A stretch of DNA of 64,000 bases from RGDT01 sp964630925. GTDB lineage: Bacteria; Planctomycetota; Planctomycetia; Gemmatales; Gemmataceae. The stretch lies in assembly GCA_964630925.1 (NCBI GenBank), contig CAZVZK010000018.1, forward strand, positions 1 to 64,000, written 5' to 3'. The notes beneath the pieces are model-generated. The model was not told where the DNA came from. It saw only the letters and a program-made list of their open reading frames with translations, and made no database searches. Both the position numbers and the translations under genes were made by a program. Below are positions 16,048 to 24,299 of this stretch, one piece after another. The stretch's first letter is position 1. Each line of letters begins with the position of its first letter.

Positions 16048-19000
16048 ATGGCAGCCAGCACCAGCTTCAAGCAACAGTGCCCCAGTTGTGAGGCGATGGT
16101 CCCGATCCGCGACTCCAACCTCATCGGCAAGAAGATCGACTGCCCCAAGTGCAAGTACCGCTTCCTCGTCGAGGCCCCCGAGGACGAGGACGGCGACGAG
16201 GACGCCAAGCCCTCCAAGCCCGCCGCCAAGGCCGACAAGAAGGACGCCAAGGCCGACAAGTCCGACAAGAAGGCCGACAAGGGCGGCCCGAAGAAGAAGG
16301 ACAAGGACGCCGACGAGAAGCCCAAGAAGAAGGGCGCCGCCGGCGGCAACAGCAAGATGCTCCTGCTGGGCGGCGGCCTGGCCGCCATCGCCGTGCTGGC
16401 CATCGTCCTGTGCATCATGCTCTGGCCCTCCACGCCCAAGCCCAAGCCCCCCGGCCCCGGCCCCATCACCCCACCCGCGGGCGACGGCTCCGCCAAGGAC
16501 AAGGACGGCAAGGACAAGGACGGCAAGGACAAGGACGGAAAGAAGGACGACAAGAAGGACCCGCCGTCGGACGGCCCCGGCTCGCCGCTGGAGGCCACCA
16601 ACCTGCTGCCGCGCGAGACGCAGACGGTCATCTCGTACCCCATGGGCCGGACGCTGGCCTCCTCCCTGCGGAGCCTGACGCTGGACGCCGAGGGCGGCTA
16701 CAAGCGCGAACGATTCCAGGCCCTGATGGGCTTCCCGCTCGACGACATCGCCCACCTCATCAACGCGGTCAACGTGCGCGACGGCTGGGTGTTCACCATC
16801 GTGCAGACACGCAGGCCGGTCAAGCAGGACCACATCAAGACGCAGCTCCGCCTCGACGCCCCCGTCCGCGTGACGGCCAAGAAGACGAGCAAGCCGCACG
16901 AGATGTACCCGATCCGCGGTGACATGGACAGCCTTGGGAACCTGCTGCTGAAGGCCAACTCGGTACGGAGCGACTTCGCCGTCACCTTCGTCGATTCGCA
17001 CACGCTGGCTTTCGGCGACACGAAAATCCTCAAGGAGTTCCTCGAGGACGACGCCCGGCCCGAGCCACGCCCCGAGAACCTGGACCGCCCCACGCCGCCC
17101 GTCGGCGGTATGACGGGCGGAGCGCCGATGACGGGCGGAGCCCCGATGGTCGGTGGCGCCCCGATGGTCGGTGGCGCCCCGATGGTCGGCGGCGCTCCCA
17201 TGGCCGGCGGCCCGCCGATGATGGGCGGGCCTCCCATGATGGGTGGGCCTCCCATGATGGGTGGCGCCCCGATGGACGGGCGCGTCGGTGGGCGCGTGGG
17301 CGGCCCTCCGATGATGGGCGGCCCGCCGATGATGGGCGCGCCGATGGTCGGCGGCGCCCCGATGACGGGCGGCGCGCCCATGACGGGCGGCACGCCCCGG
17401 CCGCCGGACGAGCCGTCGGGCGGATACCTGACGCTCCAGCCCGGCCTCAAGGAGATGCTCGACAAGCTCGAGAAGCGGGTGGAGCACCCCGTCTCCAAGA
17501 AAAAGGAGCCGTCCAGCGCCATCACCCTCGTCAGCGAGGTCAAGCCGCTGTGGGACTTCGTCCAGAAATCCGCCCGCGAGCAGATGGGCCGCGACCCCAA
17601 TACCCTGTTCGCCGACGCCAAGATCACCGAGGCCGATCAGGCGTACAAGGAGCTTCGGGCGGTCGGCCTCAGCATCCAGGCCTTCGACCAGAACAAGCTC
17701 AGTGTGGCCGTGGCCGCCGACTTCCTCGCCCTGCGCAAGGCCCAGGAGGCCGAGCTGGGGCTGCGCCTGATGGCCGCCCTCTTCGTCCCCACCTACTTCC
17801 AGACGAACTTCGGCCTCAAGGTGGGCGTGGAAGGCCTCGGCGGAGGCCCCCCGATGGGCGGCGGGGACATCGGAGGATTCCCCATGATCGGAGGGATGCC
17901 GATGATCGGCGGCCCGCCGATGATGGGCGGCGTGAACATCGGCGGCCCCCCGATGGGCGGCGGCCGGTTCGGCATGGCCCCGATGGCCGGCGGCTTCCCC
18001 ATGACCGGCGGCCCGCCCATGGGAGGCGGACGCTTCGGCATGGCGCCCATGGCCGGCGGGGCCCCGATGATCGGCGGCCCGCCGATGATGGGCGGCGGCA
18101 TGATGGGCGGCGACCCCGGCCCCGGCGGCATGGACAAGGACGACGGCACCTTCCGCATGGAGCGGAACAACAGCACCGTCTTCGCCTTCCTGGAGACCGC
18201 CCTCAACGAGCAGGCCTACTCCGTCGCCTCCAAGGGCGCCGGCGCCCTCGTCCCCGTCCTCAAGGGCATGTCCGACCTGGCCACGTCGCGCCTGCGCGTC
18301 CATGACCTGGCGGCGGCCTTGCAGGCCTTCGTCAAGGACAAGGGCGAGTACCCGCGCGGCACGATCAACCGGCCCATGCCCGCCGACCGCGCCGTCCCCT
18401 TCCGGCCCGACCAGAAGCTCGGCTGGACGGTGTCGCTCCTGCCCTACCTCGGCCCGGACTACAAGGGGTGGTACGCCAACCCCGCCGAGGGCTGGTCCGA
18501 CGGCCACAACCTCACCCTCGCCCGCCGCGTCGTGCCCCACTACGTCGCCACCGGCCTGCCCGGCGTCGGCGAGCCGATGGTCGCCTACCCCGGCGGCCCC
18601 GAGATCCCCCTCGGCGCGACGCACTACGTCGGCGTCGCCGGCGTCGGCCTCGACGCCCCGGCCTACGCCCCCGGCGACAAGAGGGCGGGCGTCTTCGGCT
18701 ACGACCGGGCGACGAAGCCCGCCGACATCACCGACGAGCCCGGGCAGACCATCGTCCTCCTCCTGGTGCCGGGCGACCACAAGGCCCCTTGGCTCGCCGG
18801 CGGCGGCAGCACCGTCCGCGGCATCCCCGAGGACGACGACAAGGTGGCCACCTCCTTCGCCTGCATCACCTTCCCGACGCGGGGCGGCGACAAGCCCAAG
18901 GTGCCCGGCAAGGGCACCCTGGCGGTGATGGCGGACGGCAAGGTGCGTTTCATCCCGGCGGACCTGCCGGCGGCGACGTTCCGCGCCCTTTGCACCATCG

Positions 19001-19392
19001 CCGGCGGCGAGAAGATCGAGGGCCTGGACGAGAAGTGCCCGGTCGTCGAGGACGACACGCGCGGCCTGAAGACCGAGGTGCCGCCGATCCCGGTGCCGCC
19101 GGTCCTGCCGATGCCGAAGGACAACCCGCCGGCGAAGGACGGCCCGCCGAAGGACTTGCCGCCGGTGACGAAGGACGGGCCGGCGAAGGACGGCAAGTCC
19201 CCGCCGTTCGTGCCTCCGGGCAAGGATGGCAAGGCGCCTCCCTTCGTGCCGCCCGCGAAGGACGGCAAGGCGCCCCCGTTCGTGCCGCCCATCAAGGGCG
19301 GCCCCGTCCCGCCGGCGCCGCCGGCGAAGGGCGGCCCGGCGGTCCTGCCGCTGCCGATGCCCAAGGAGACGGCGCCGCCCTTTCGCGGATGA
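16048..19392 (+). CDS. Zinc-ribbon membrane protein with Met-Gly-rich repeats and DUF1559-like region
   Basis: A 1114-residue modular protein. Residues 9-35 form a zinc ribbon, CPSC then CPKC (CX2C-16-18-CX2C). A Lys/Asp/Glu-rich linker follows, then one transmembrane helix near 105-127 (LLLGGGLAAIAVLAIVLCIM), so most of the protein is outside the cytoplasmic face. Two low-complexity tracts, about 354-451 and 600-695, are built from G-G-A/P-P-M units (for example MVGGAPMVGGAPM). Between and after them are globular parts. Residues about 750-980 contain LAAALQAFVKDKGEYPRGTI and LGWTVSLLPYLGPDYKGWY, resembling the DUF1559 family of planctomycetes. The tail (about 1010-1114) is Pro/Lys-rich with KDGKAPPFVPP repeats. 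ATG 16048 directly precedes the zinc ribbon. The function is unknown; a surface or envelope scaffold is an inference. Confidence 0.88.
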   Translation: MAASTSFKQQCPSCEAMVPIRDSNLIGKKIDCPKCKYRFLVEAPEDEDGDEDAKPSKPAAKADKKDAKADKSDKKADKGGPKKKDKDADEKPKKKGAAGGNSKMLLLGGGLAAIAVLAIVLCIMLWPSTPKPKPPGPGPITPPAGDGSAKDKDGKDKDGKDKDGKKDDKKDPPSDGPGSPLEATNLLPRETQTVISYPMGRTLASSLRSLTLDAEGGYKRERFQALMGFPLDDIAHLINAVNVRDGWVFTIVQTRRPVKQDHIKTQLRLDAPVRVTAKKTSKPHEMYPIRGDMDSLGNLLLKANSVRSDFAVTFVDSHTLAFGDTKILKEFLEDDARPEPRPENLDRPTPPVGGMTGGAPMTGGAPMVGGAPMVGGAPMVGGAPMAGGPPMMGGPPMMGGPPMMGGAPMDGRVGGRVGGPPMMGGPPMMGAPMVGGAPMTGGAPMTGGTPRPPDEPSGGYLTLQPGLKEMLDKLEKRVEHPVSKKKEPSSAITLVSEVKPLWDFVQKSAREQMGRDPNTLFADAKITEADQAYKELRAVGLSIQAFDQNKLSVAVAADFLALRKAQEAELGLRLMAALFVPTYFQTNFGLKVGVEGLGGGPPMGGGDIGGFPMIGGMPMIGGPPMMGGVNIGGPPMGGGRFGMAPMAGGFPMTGGPPMGGGRFGMAPMAGGAPMIGGPPMMGGGMMGGDPGPGGMDKDDGTFRMERNNSTVFAFLETALNEQAYSVASKGAGALVPVLKGMSDLATSRLRVHDLAAALQAFVKDKGEYPRGTINRPMPADRAVPFRPDQKLGWTVSLLPYLGPDYKGWYANPAEGWSDGHNLTLARRVVPHYVATGLPGVGEPMVAYPGGPEIPLGATHYVGVAGVGLDAPAYAPGDKRAGVFGYDRATKPADITDEPGQTIVLLLVPGDHKAPWLAGGGSTVRGIPEDDDKVATSFACITFPTRGGDKPKVPGKGTLAVMADGKVRFIPADLPAATFRALCTIAGGEKIEGLDEKCPVVEDDTRGLKTEVPPIPVPPVLPMPKDNPPAKDGPPKDLPPVTKDGPAKDGKSPPFVPPGKDGKAPPFVPPAKDGKAPPFVPPIKGGPVPPAPPAKGGPAVLPLPMPKETAPPFRG

Positions 19393-19432
19393 GCCGGCGG
19401 AGCGCCGGCCCCTCGCGAAGACGGCAACGGAG

Positions 19433-20134
19433 GTGCGGGCGCGCCTGGGGCGGTACTCGGACCACGACGAGTACAGCGTCCTCAGGCCGCTGAAGGATGT
19501 CCTCGCCGATATCGGGAGGTGGAACGGCGTGAAGGTCGAGATCGACGAGGCGGCCCTGAAGGCCGCCGAGGTCGATCCCGCCTTGCGCTGGGGCAAGATC
19601 ATGGCCCGGAAGGGCATCACCTTCGACCGATACCTGCGGTGCGTGTTGAGGGAGCTGCCGGCCACGTCGCCTGTGGTTCATCAGGTCGTTGGTGACACGG
19701 TGCGTGTGACATCGCTCGACGCCCTCAAGGCGAAGCGCCTGAAGCCGGAGCCGCCGCCGGAGACCGCCGAGACGAAGAAGCGGTACGCGGCCGCGCAGGT
19801 CAAGTTGAAGACGGCGGTGAAGTACGCCGGCATGGAGGCCGACCCGAAAGTCGGGCTGATCGAGGTGTTCTGGGAGCTGACGAAGGAGCATGGCCTGGTC
19901 TTCGACTTCCACGACGCGGCATTTCAAGCGTTGGGATCGATGGGCGCGTGGACGCCCGTGGTGGAGATGCCCCTGCCGGCAATGAACGCGCCGATCTCCA
20001 GGGTGATCGAGACCGCCCTCGCGCGTTTGAAACTGGAGGGCGACAGGCCGATCTGGATGCTCCAGAACGACGGGGTGATCCTCATCACGACGGCGAGGGT
20101 GCGGGACGGCTTCGTCACGCCCGCCGGCGGCTGA
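19433..20134 (+). CDS. Hypothetical protein with two STN/secretin-like segments, start uncertain
   Basis: About 233 residues if it begins at GTG 19433, which follows an AACGGAGG stretch. The frame shows good coding character from about 19390, just where the previous gene ends, but in a different frame (+1 relative to it). The ATG overlapping the upstream stop codon (19389) is in the wrong frame and runs only to 19493. Two related halves can be seen: RPLKDVLADIGRWNGVKVEI...YLRCVLREL and GLIEVFWELTKEHGLVFDFH...RVIETALARLKLEG...GVILITTARV. Each resembles the STN-like alpha/beta unit common in Gemmataceae proteins. No signal peptide is visible, so it may be the 3' part of a longer gene separated by a frameshift, or an N-terminally shortened copy. 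Its stop abuts the stop of the convergent gene (TGATCA). Function unknown. Confidence 0.65.
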   Translation: MRARLGRYSDHDEYSVLRPLKDVLADIGRWNGVKVEIDEAALKAAEVDPALRWGKIMARKGITFDRYLRCVLRELPATSPVVHQVVGDTVRVTSLDALKAKRLKPEPPPETAETKKRYAAAQVKLKTAVKYAGMEADPKVGLIEVFWELTKEHGLVFDFHDAAFQALGSMGAWTPVVEMPLPAMNAPISRVIETALARLKLEGDRPIWMLQNDGVILITTARVRDGFVTPAGG

Positions 20135-21322
20135 TCAGAGCTGCCCGCCGGTCAGGCCGAGGATCTGCCCCGAGACGAAGGCCCCCCCCGGCGACAGCAG
20201 GTATTCCGCCGCCGCGCACACGTCCTCGGGGGTGCACACGCGGCCCAGGGGTACACGCGCCGCCTCGATCTTCTGCTGACGCTCGTCGGCCCTGCCGTTG
20301 ATGCCCACCGCCAGGAACGACGGGCACACGGCGTTCACCGTCACCTGCTTGCGCGCCATCTCCGGCGCCAGGAGGCGCACCGTGTTCTCCAGCACGCCCT
20401 TGCCCAGCGAGTACGCGGCCAGGCTGAGGGCGGGCTTCGCGCTGCCGACGATAGACCCCAGGGCGACCAGCCGGCCCCCGCCCTCGCCCACGCAGGAGAA
20501 CAGCAGCCGCGCCAGGCGGATCAGGTGCGCCCCGCCGAAGGCGAGCTGCTGACGCAGCACATCGTCCGGACACTGCAACAGCCCGCCGTGCGGCGCGCCG
20601 GGCCACGCCGCGTGCACCACGCCGTAGAGCGGCCTGCCACCCAGGGCCGCCCGCACGTCCTCCTCCAGCGTGAGGCCGGCGAGGTCCGACCGCACGGCCA
20701 CGACGTTGGGCGACGCGAGCAGGCCGTCGTCCAGCGGCCGGCGGTGGCTCAGGGCCAGGACGAGGTGGCGCGCCGAGAGGGCCCGCGCCAGCACCGCCCC
20801 GATGCCGCCCGACGCCCCGGTCAGCAGGACCGCCGGCGCCGAGGCGCCCAGGTCCGCGGCGGCGCGGGCGGACGGCTCCTGCCGGGCGCGCGGCTCGTGC
20901 AGGGTGAAGCCCATGACAATCTCGGCGGTCGGGGCCTTGCTCGACGCCTCCGAGACGGTCACGCGGAGCTGGCCGGCGTTCAGGCCGAGGTCCCAGGCCG
21001 TCACCTCGCCGCGGACGGACACGCGGCAGGGGAAGAACAGTGGGGCGGGGAAGCGGGCGTTGACCGAGCCGAGCAGGACGAGGCGGCCCGGCAGATGCAT
21101 CCCCACCAGGGCCGACGCGAGGCCCACCTGGAACGCGCCGTGGGCGATGCGCGCGCCGTAGTTGCTCGCCGCCGCGTAGGCAGCGTCGACGTGCAGCGGG
21201 TTGTGGTCGCCGCTGTTGCGGGCGAAGTCGAGGATGTCCGCCTCGGTCACATCGCGCTCGAATTCGGCGATCAGCCCGACACGCAGGTCCTCGCCACGCC
21301 AGGTGGTCGGCTCAGGGGGCAT
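20135..21322 (-). CDS. MaoC-like hydratase fused to short-chain dehydrogenase
   Basis: A 395-residue two-domain protein. Residues 1-150 are a MaoC hot-dog domain with the hydratase signature FARNSGDHNPLHVDAAYA (Asp and His catalytic pair) followed by IAHGAFQVGL. Residues about 165-395 are an SDR with the NAD(P)-binding motif LLTGASGGIGAV and the active-site pair in LAAYSLGKGVLEN (YxxxK), with a Ser in LVALGSIVGS. Together the domains could reduce a 3-oxoacyl thioester and dehydrate or hydrate the 3-hydroxyacyl form. The acyl carrier protein gene ends 11 bases inside the start of this gene, so the likely substrate is bound to that ACP. It is the last gene of the operon that begins at 25370. 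The domain calls are firm; the pathway is inference. Confidence 0.92.
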   Translation of the reverse strand: MPPEPTTWRGEDLRVGLIAEFERDVTEADILDFARNSGDHNPLHVDAAYAAASNYGARIAHGAFQVGLASALVGMHLPGRLVLLGSVNARFPAPLFFPCRVSVRGEVTAWDLGLNAGQLRVTVSEASSKAPTAEIVMGFTLHEPRARQEPSARAAADLGASAPAVLLTGASGGIGAVLARALSARHLVLALSHRRPLDDGLLASPNVVAVRSDLAGLTLEEDVRAALGGRPLYGVVHAAWPGAPHGGLLQCPDDVLRQQLAFGGAHLIRLARLLFSCVGEGGGRLVALGSIVGSAKPALSLAAYSLGKGVLENTVRLLAPEMARKQVTVNAVCPSFLAVGINGRADERQQKIEAARVPLGRVCTPEDVCAAAEYLLSPGGAFVSGQILGLTGGQL

Positions 21323-21557
21323 GGCAGTGCTGCTGCTGGAGGTAACCGAGGATCAGCTCGAACGAGACGAACAAGGGCAGGTCGTCCAGGGGCACCTGGA
21401 TGCCGAACTCCTCCTGGATCACCGTCAGCAGCGTGATCGTGCCCAGCGAGTCCCAGGAGCCGAGCGAGGTCATCGAGGCGAGCGGCACCTCCTGCTCGGT
21501 CAGCTCGGGGAACACGGTGCGGAAGCACGAGGTCAAACGCAGTCGCACGTCATCCAT
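21312..21557 (-). CDS. Acyl carrier protein
   Basis: An 81-residue carrier protein. GSWDSLGTITLLTVIQEEFG carries the DSL motif, whose Ser (near residue 37) would receive the 4'-phosphopantetheine arm. Acidic helix II follows as usual. It is not the housekeeping AcpP type: it lacks the normal fab gene neighbours and sits between an FkbH-like gene and a MaoC-SDR gene. Both neighbours overlap it, by 8 bases upstream and 11 downstream, which points to tight translational coupling. It probably holds the acyl unit loaded by the FkbH-like enzyme and modified by the MaoC-SDR protein. No phosphopantetheinyl transferase is visible in the window. Confidence 0.92.
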   Translation of the reverse strand: MDDVRLRLTSCFRTVFPELTEQEVPLASMTSLGSWDSLGTITLLTVIQEEFGIQVPLDDLPLFVSFELILGYLQQQHCHAP

Positions 21558-23274
21558 GGGCCGGCTCCTTGATCCGGTGGTACAGGCTGGGGCGGCGCTC
21601 GGCGAACGAGGCCCGGTCGAGGGCGAGGCCCGGCTCGGGCGTCCCCCCGGTCAGGGCGGCGAACAGGTCGCGCGTCGGGCCGTTGCGCGGCGTGGGCAGG
21701 TAGTCGAAGGAGATCCGCCCGACGCCGAGCGTCTCGTACAGGTACTCCAGGCAGGCGTGCTCGATGCGCCGCGAGAAGGCCCGGCAGCTCATCACCCACA
21801 CGTCGATGTGCAGCGTGTCGCCGTCCAGCCGCCCGCCGACCACGGCGATCTTGCCCAGCGGGCCGAACTTGTCCTTGTAGGAGAACGAGTAGAGGACACC
21901 GTCGGGCCGGCCGAGGTGCTCGCGCCACTCGGCCTCGGTGAAGCGGCGTCCGTTGAGATTGAACTGGTTCGTCTTGTTGATCAGCTCCAGCTCGCGCGTC
22001 GCCGGGGCGTCGCACGCCTCGATGACCAGCTCCGCCTCGACGCCACGCAAGAATTCGCCGTCGTCGCCGGCGGCGGCCTCGGCGAAGTCCGCGGAACGCC
22101 GCAGGCTGTCGAGGCGCAGGCGGTCCTCGTCGCCCACCGCGGGCTTGCCGAACAGGTCGCGCAGCCGGCCGAGGAGAGTGTACACGTCCTGGTCGCGGCC
22201 CTTCGGGAACGGGATGGTGGTGATGCCGGGGTGGGCCGCCCGCACCTCCTCCAGCTCCAGCGGGCTGTCGTCGATGAACGCCACACTGTCGGCGGCGACG
22301 TTCCAGGCGCGGAGGATGCGTGTCACGGAGGCAGACTTCGGCCCCCAGTTGGCCTCGACGGGGAAGACCGACTCGGGCCGCAACAGCAGGCCGCCACGCC
22401 GGAACGCCTCGGCCACGCGGGCGGGGTCGTTCTTGCTGGCGACGGCGAGGAGGGCGCCGGCGTCGGCGAGGGATTGCAAGAGCTGCTGGTACAGGGCGTG
22501 GGCGTGGGTGCGGCGGTCGAGGTCCCACGAAACGCCGTCGGGCCCCGCCTCGCCGAGGATGCCGCCCCAGAGGGTGTCGTCCAGGTCGGTGATCAGCCCC
22601 TTGAGGGGGGCGGGCGGGGCGAGGGGCCGGGCCAGGAGGTCGGCGACGGCGGAGGCGTGGGCCGTGCCGTAGGGGCAGCCGGACATCAGCTCGCCGCGCA
22701 CATCGAGGCGCTCCGCCGCCGGGGACTCCAGGGCGAGGCGGGCGGCGCCGGCGACACGCACGCCGGGCAGGGCCGCGAGGTCCGCCGCGAGGGCGGCGGC
22801 GCTGGCGGCGAGGCGGGCCTCGAACGCCGAGCAGGCCCAGCCGGGGGTGAAGGCGACGGGCGGCAGGGGGAGCGTCGGCATGCAGACGGCGAGGGGGGCG
22901 TGGCCGGCGGCGCGGGCGGCGGCGCGGCGGAAGTGCCCGGCGCGGGCGTCCACCGTGGCCAGGATGTCGGGCAGGGCGTTCGGGGACCAGCCGCCCGTCT
23001 GACGGATGCCCAGGCGCGGGTCGAGGTCGGGCCACTCGATGACCAGGGCCGTGGCGTCGGCGTCGGGGGCGAGGCGGTCCAGGTTGCCGAGGCAGTCGCC
23101 GTAGACGCCGGCCCGCACGTCGATGCGGCGGTCTGGGGCCAGGAGGCGCAGGTGGGCGGCGAGGAACGTCTGCAAGGGGTGGGGGGTGAAGCCGCAGGCC
23201 AGCGCGACGCGGAGGGGGCGGGCGTCGGGGGGCGGGGGCGCCTGCGTGATCTTCAAGGCTTCTGTCAGCTTCAT
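21550..23274 (-). CDS. FkbH-like HAD-IIIC family protein
   Basis: A 574-residue protein of usual FkbH-like size. The N-terminal 200 residues are an SGNH-like or helper region (LRVALACGFTPHPLQTFLAA...VYGDCLGNLDRLAPDADATA). The HAD domain follows with KGLITDLDDTLWGGILGE, in which the DxDxT nucleophile is intact, then LAVASKNDPARVAEAF and SVAFIDDSPLELEEVRAAHP (motifs II-IV). The C-terminal part (about 410-574) is GNAT-like (INKTNQFNLNGRRFTEAEW is typical of FkbH/EryC-like proteins). Characterised FkbH proteins load a three-carbon unit from 1,3-bisphosphoglycerate onto an ACP. An ACP gene follows immediately with 8 bases of overlap, which supports that role here. ATG 23274 is the beginning of family similarity; the open frame continues upstream only across the neighbouring gene. 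Confidence 0.93.
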   Translation of the reverse strand: MKLTEALKITQAPPPPDARPLRVALACGFTPHPLQTFLAAHLRLLAPDRRIDVRAGVYGDCLGNLDRLAPDADATALVIEWPDLDPRLGIRQTGGWSPNALPDILATVDARAGHFRRAAARAAGHAPLAVCMPTLPLPPVAFTPGWACSAFEARLAASAAALAADLAALPGVRVAGAARLALESPAAERLDVRGELMSGCPYGTAHASAVADLLARPLAPPAPLKGLITDLDDTLWGGILGEAGPDGVSWDLDRRTHAHALYQQLLQSLADAGALLAVASKNDPARVAEAFRRGGLLLRPESVFPVEANWGPKSASVTRILRAWNVAADSVAFIDDSPLELEEVRAAHPGITTIPFPKGRDQDVYTLLGRLRDLFGKPAVGDEDRLRLDSLRRSADFAEAAAGDDGEFLRGVEAELVIEACDAPATRELELINKTNQFNLNGRRFTEAEWREHLGRPDGVLYSFSYKDKFGPLGKIAVVGGRLDGDTLHIDVWVMSCRAFSRRIEHACLEYLYETLGVGRISFDYLPTPRNGPTRDLFAALTGGTPEPGLALDRASFAERRPSLYHRIKEPAHG

Positions 23275-23312
23275 GCCGGTGTCACTTCCTGTTGACGGGC
23301 GGCGCTCGGCGG

Positions 23313-24257
23313 TCAGGCGTAGCGCCCGAGGAAGGCGCACTGCACGCTCCACTTGAAGGCGTCCATGTGCTCGGGGGCGGGGAAGCGCGGCAGCGACAAC
23401 GCCGCGCCCTTCGCCAGCACCGGGCCGGGGGTCGTCGTGACGGCGGTCTCGTAGCCGGCCTCGGCGCAGGCCGCCACGGTCTCCTCCGTCCAGTGCGGCT
23501 GCAGACGCGGCGACGGGTAGGAGAAGTGCCGGACCTCGGCGCCCAGGACCTCCTCCAGCCGGCGTTTCGACTCTTGCAGCTCGCGGGGCCGGTCTGCGGG
23601 GGCGGCCTGGGCGACGTTGGGGTGGCTCAGGGTGTGCGAGCCGACCGTGTGCCCCCGGCGGTGCAGGTCGCGCACCTCGTCCCACGTCATCATCAGACGG
23701 TCGGCGGGGGCGAACGGCGGGGCGCCCAGGGCGCGCTCGGTGTCGGCGAGGAACGCCTCCTGGGCCGCGCCGGCCAGCGTGGCGCAGCGGGCGGCGGCCG
23801 CGACGTACTCCGGCTCCGGACGCCCGGCGAAGGCGTGGCGGAGGCGGCAGAACCAGGGGAGCTTCTGTTGCTCGACGCAGTCCACGGTGATGTAGAACAC
23901 GCCCTTCATGCCGTGGCGTTCGAGGATGGGGGCGGCGACGGCGTGGTTGTCCCTGTAGCCGTCGTCGAAGGTGATGAGGACGCCGTCGTCGGGGGGCGGC
24001 TGCCCCTCGCGCAGGGCGGCGGCGACCTGGTCGAGCGTCACGGGGCGGTAGTTGGCGGCGAGCCACTCCATCTGGCGGGCGAAGTCCTCGGCGGGATGGA
24101 CGATGCCGCGGCCGACGGGCGTGTCGGGCCGGGGGTCGTGCTGGACGGAGTGGTAGCGGAGGATGACGACGCGTGCGGGCAGGAGGCGGTGCCACAGGCG
24201 CATGACGCGGCTGGCGACGAGGCCCTTCTTGACCCACCTCTTGCATTCCGCCAGCAT
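23313..24257 (-). CDS. Polysaccharide deacetylase (NodB-like, CE4)
   Basis: A 314-residue protein. VVILRYHSVQHDPR at the beginning, GVLITFDDGYRDNHAVA (TFDDGY motif with the metal Asp) and HTVGSHTLSHPNVAQA (HxxxH metal site) are the NodB signature motifs. LPRFPAPEHMD near the end is also typical of this branch. The enzyme would remove acetyl groups from an N-acetylated sugar, probably at the membrane or in the periplasm, although no clear signal peptide is seen. ATG 24257 has a clean AGGAGG six bases upstream, so it is preferred to a TTG nine codons earlier. It lies between the acetyltransferase-like gene and the FkbH gene, which hints at a glycan product or glycan acceptor for the pathway. 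Confidence 0.93.
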   Translation of the reverse strand: MLAECKRWVKKGLVASRVMRLWHRLLPARVVILRYHSVQHDPRPDTPVGRGIVHPAEDFARQMEWLAANYRPVTLDQVAAALREGQPPPDDGVLITFDDGYRDNHAVAAPILERHGMKGVFYITVDCVEQQKLPWFCRLRHAFAGRPEPEYVAAAARCATLAGAAQEAFLADTERALGAPPFAPADRLMMTWDEVRDLHRRGHTVGSHTLSHPNVAQAAPADRPRELQESKRRLEEVLGAEVRHFSYPSPRLQPHWTEETVAACAEAGYETAVTTTPGPVLAKGAALSLPRFPAPEHMDAFKWSVQCAFLGRYA

Positions 24258-24299
24258 GCCCGCCTCCTGCGTGGTGCCGATCAACGTCCGCGTGTCCGA

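Noticed and set aside
19389..19493. ATG overlapping the stop codon of the zinc-ribbon gene as start of the next gene
   Set aside because: It reads a short Arg/Ser/Thr-rich frame that stops at 19493 and is not the frame with coding character.
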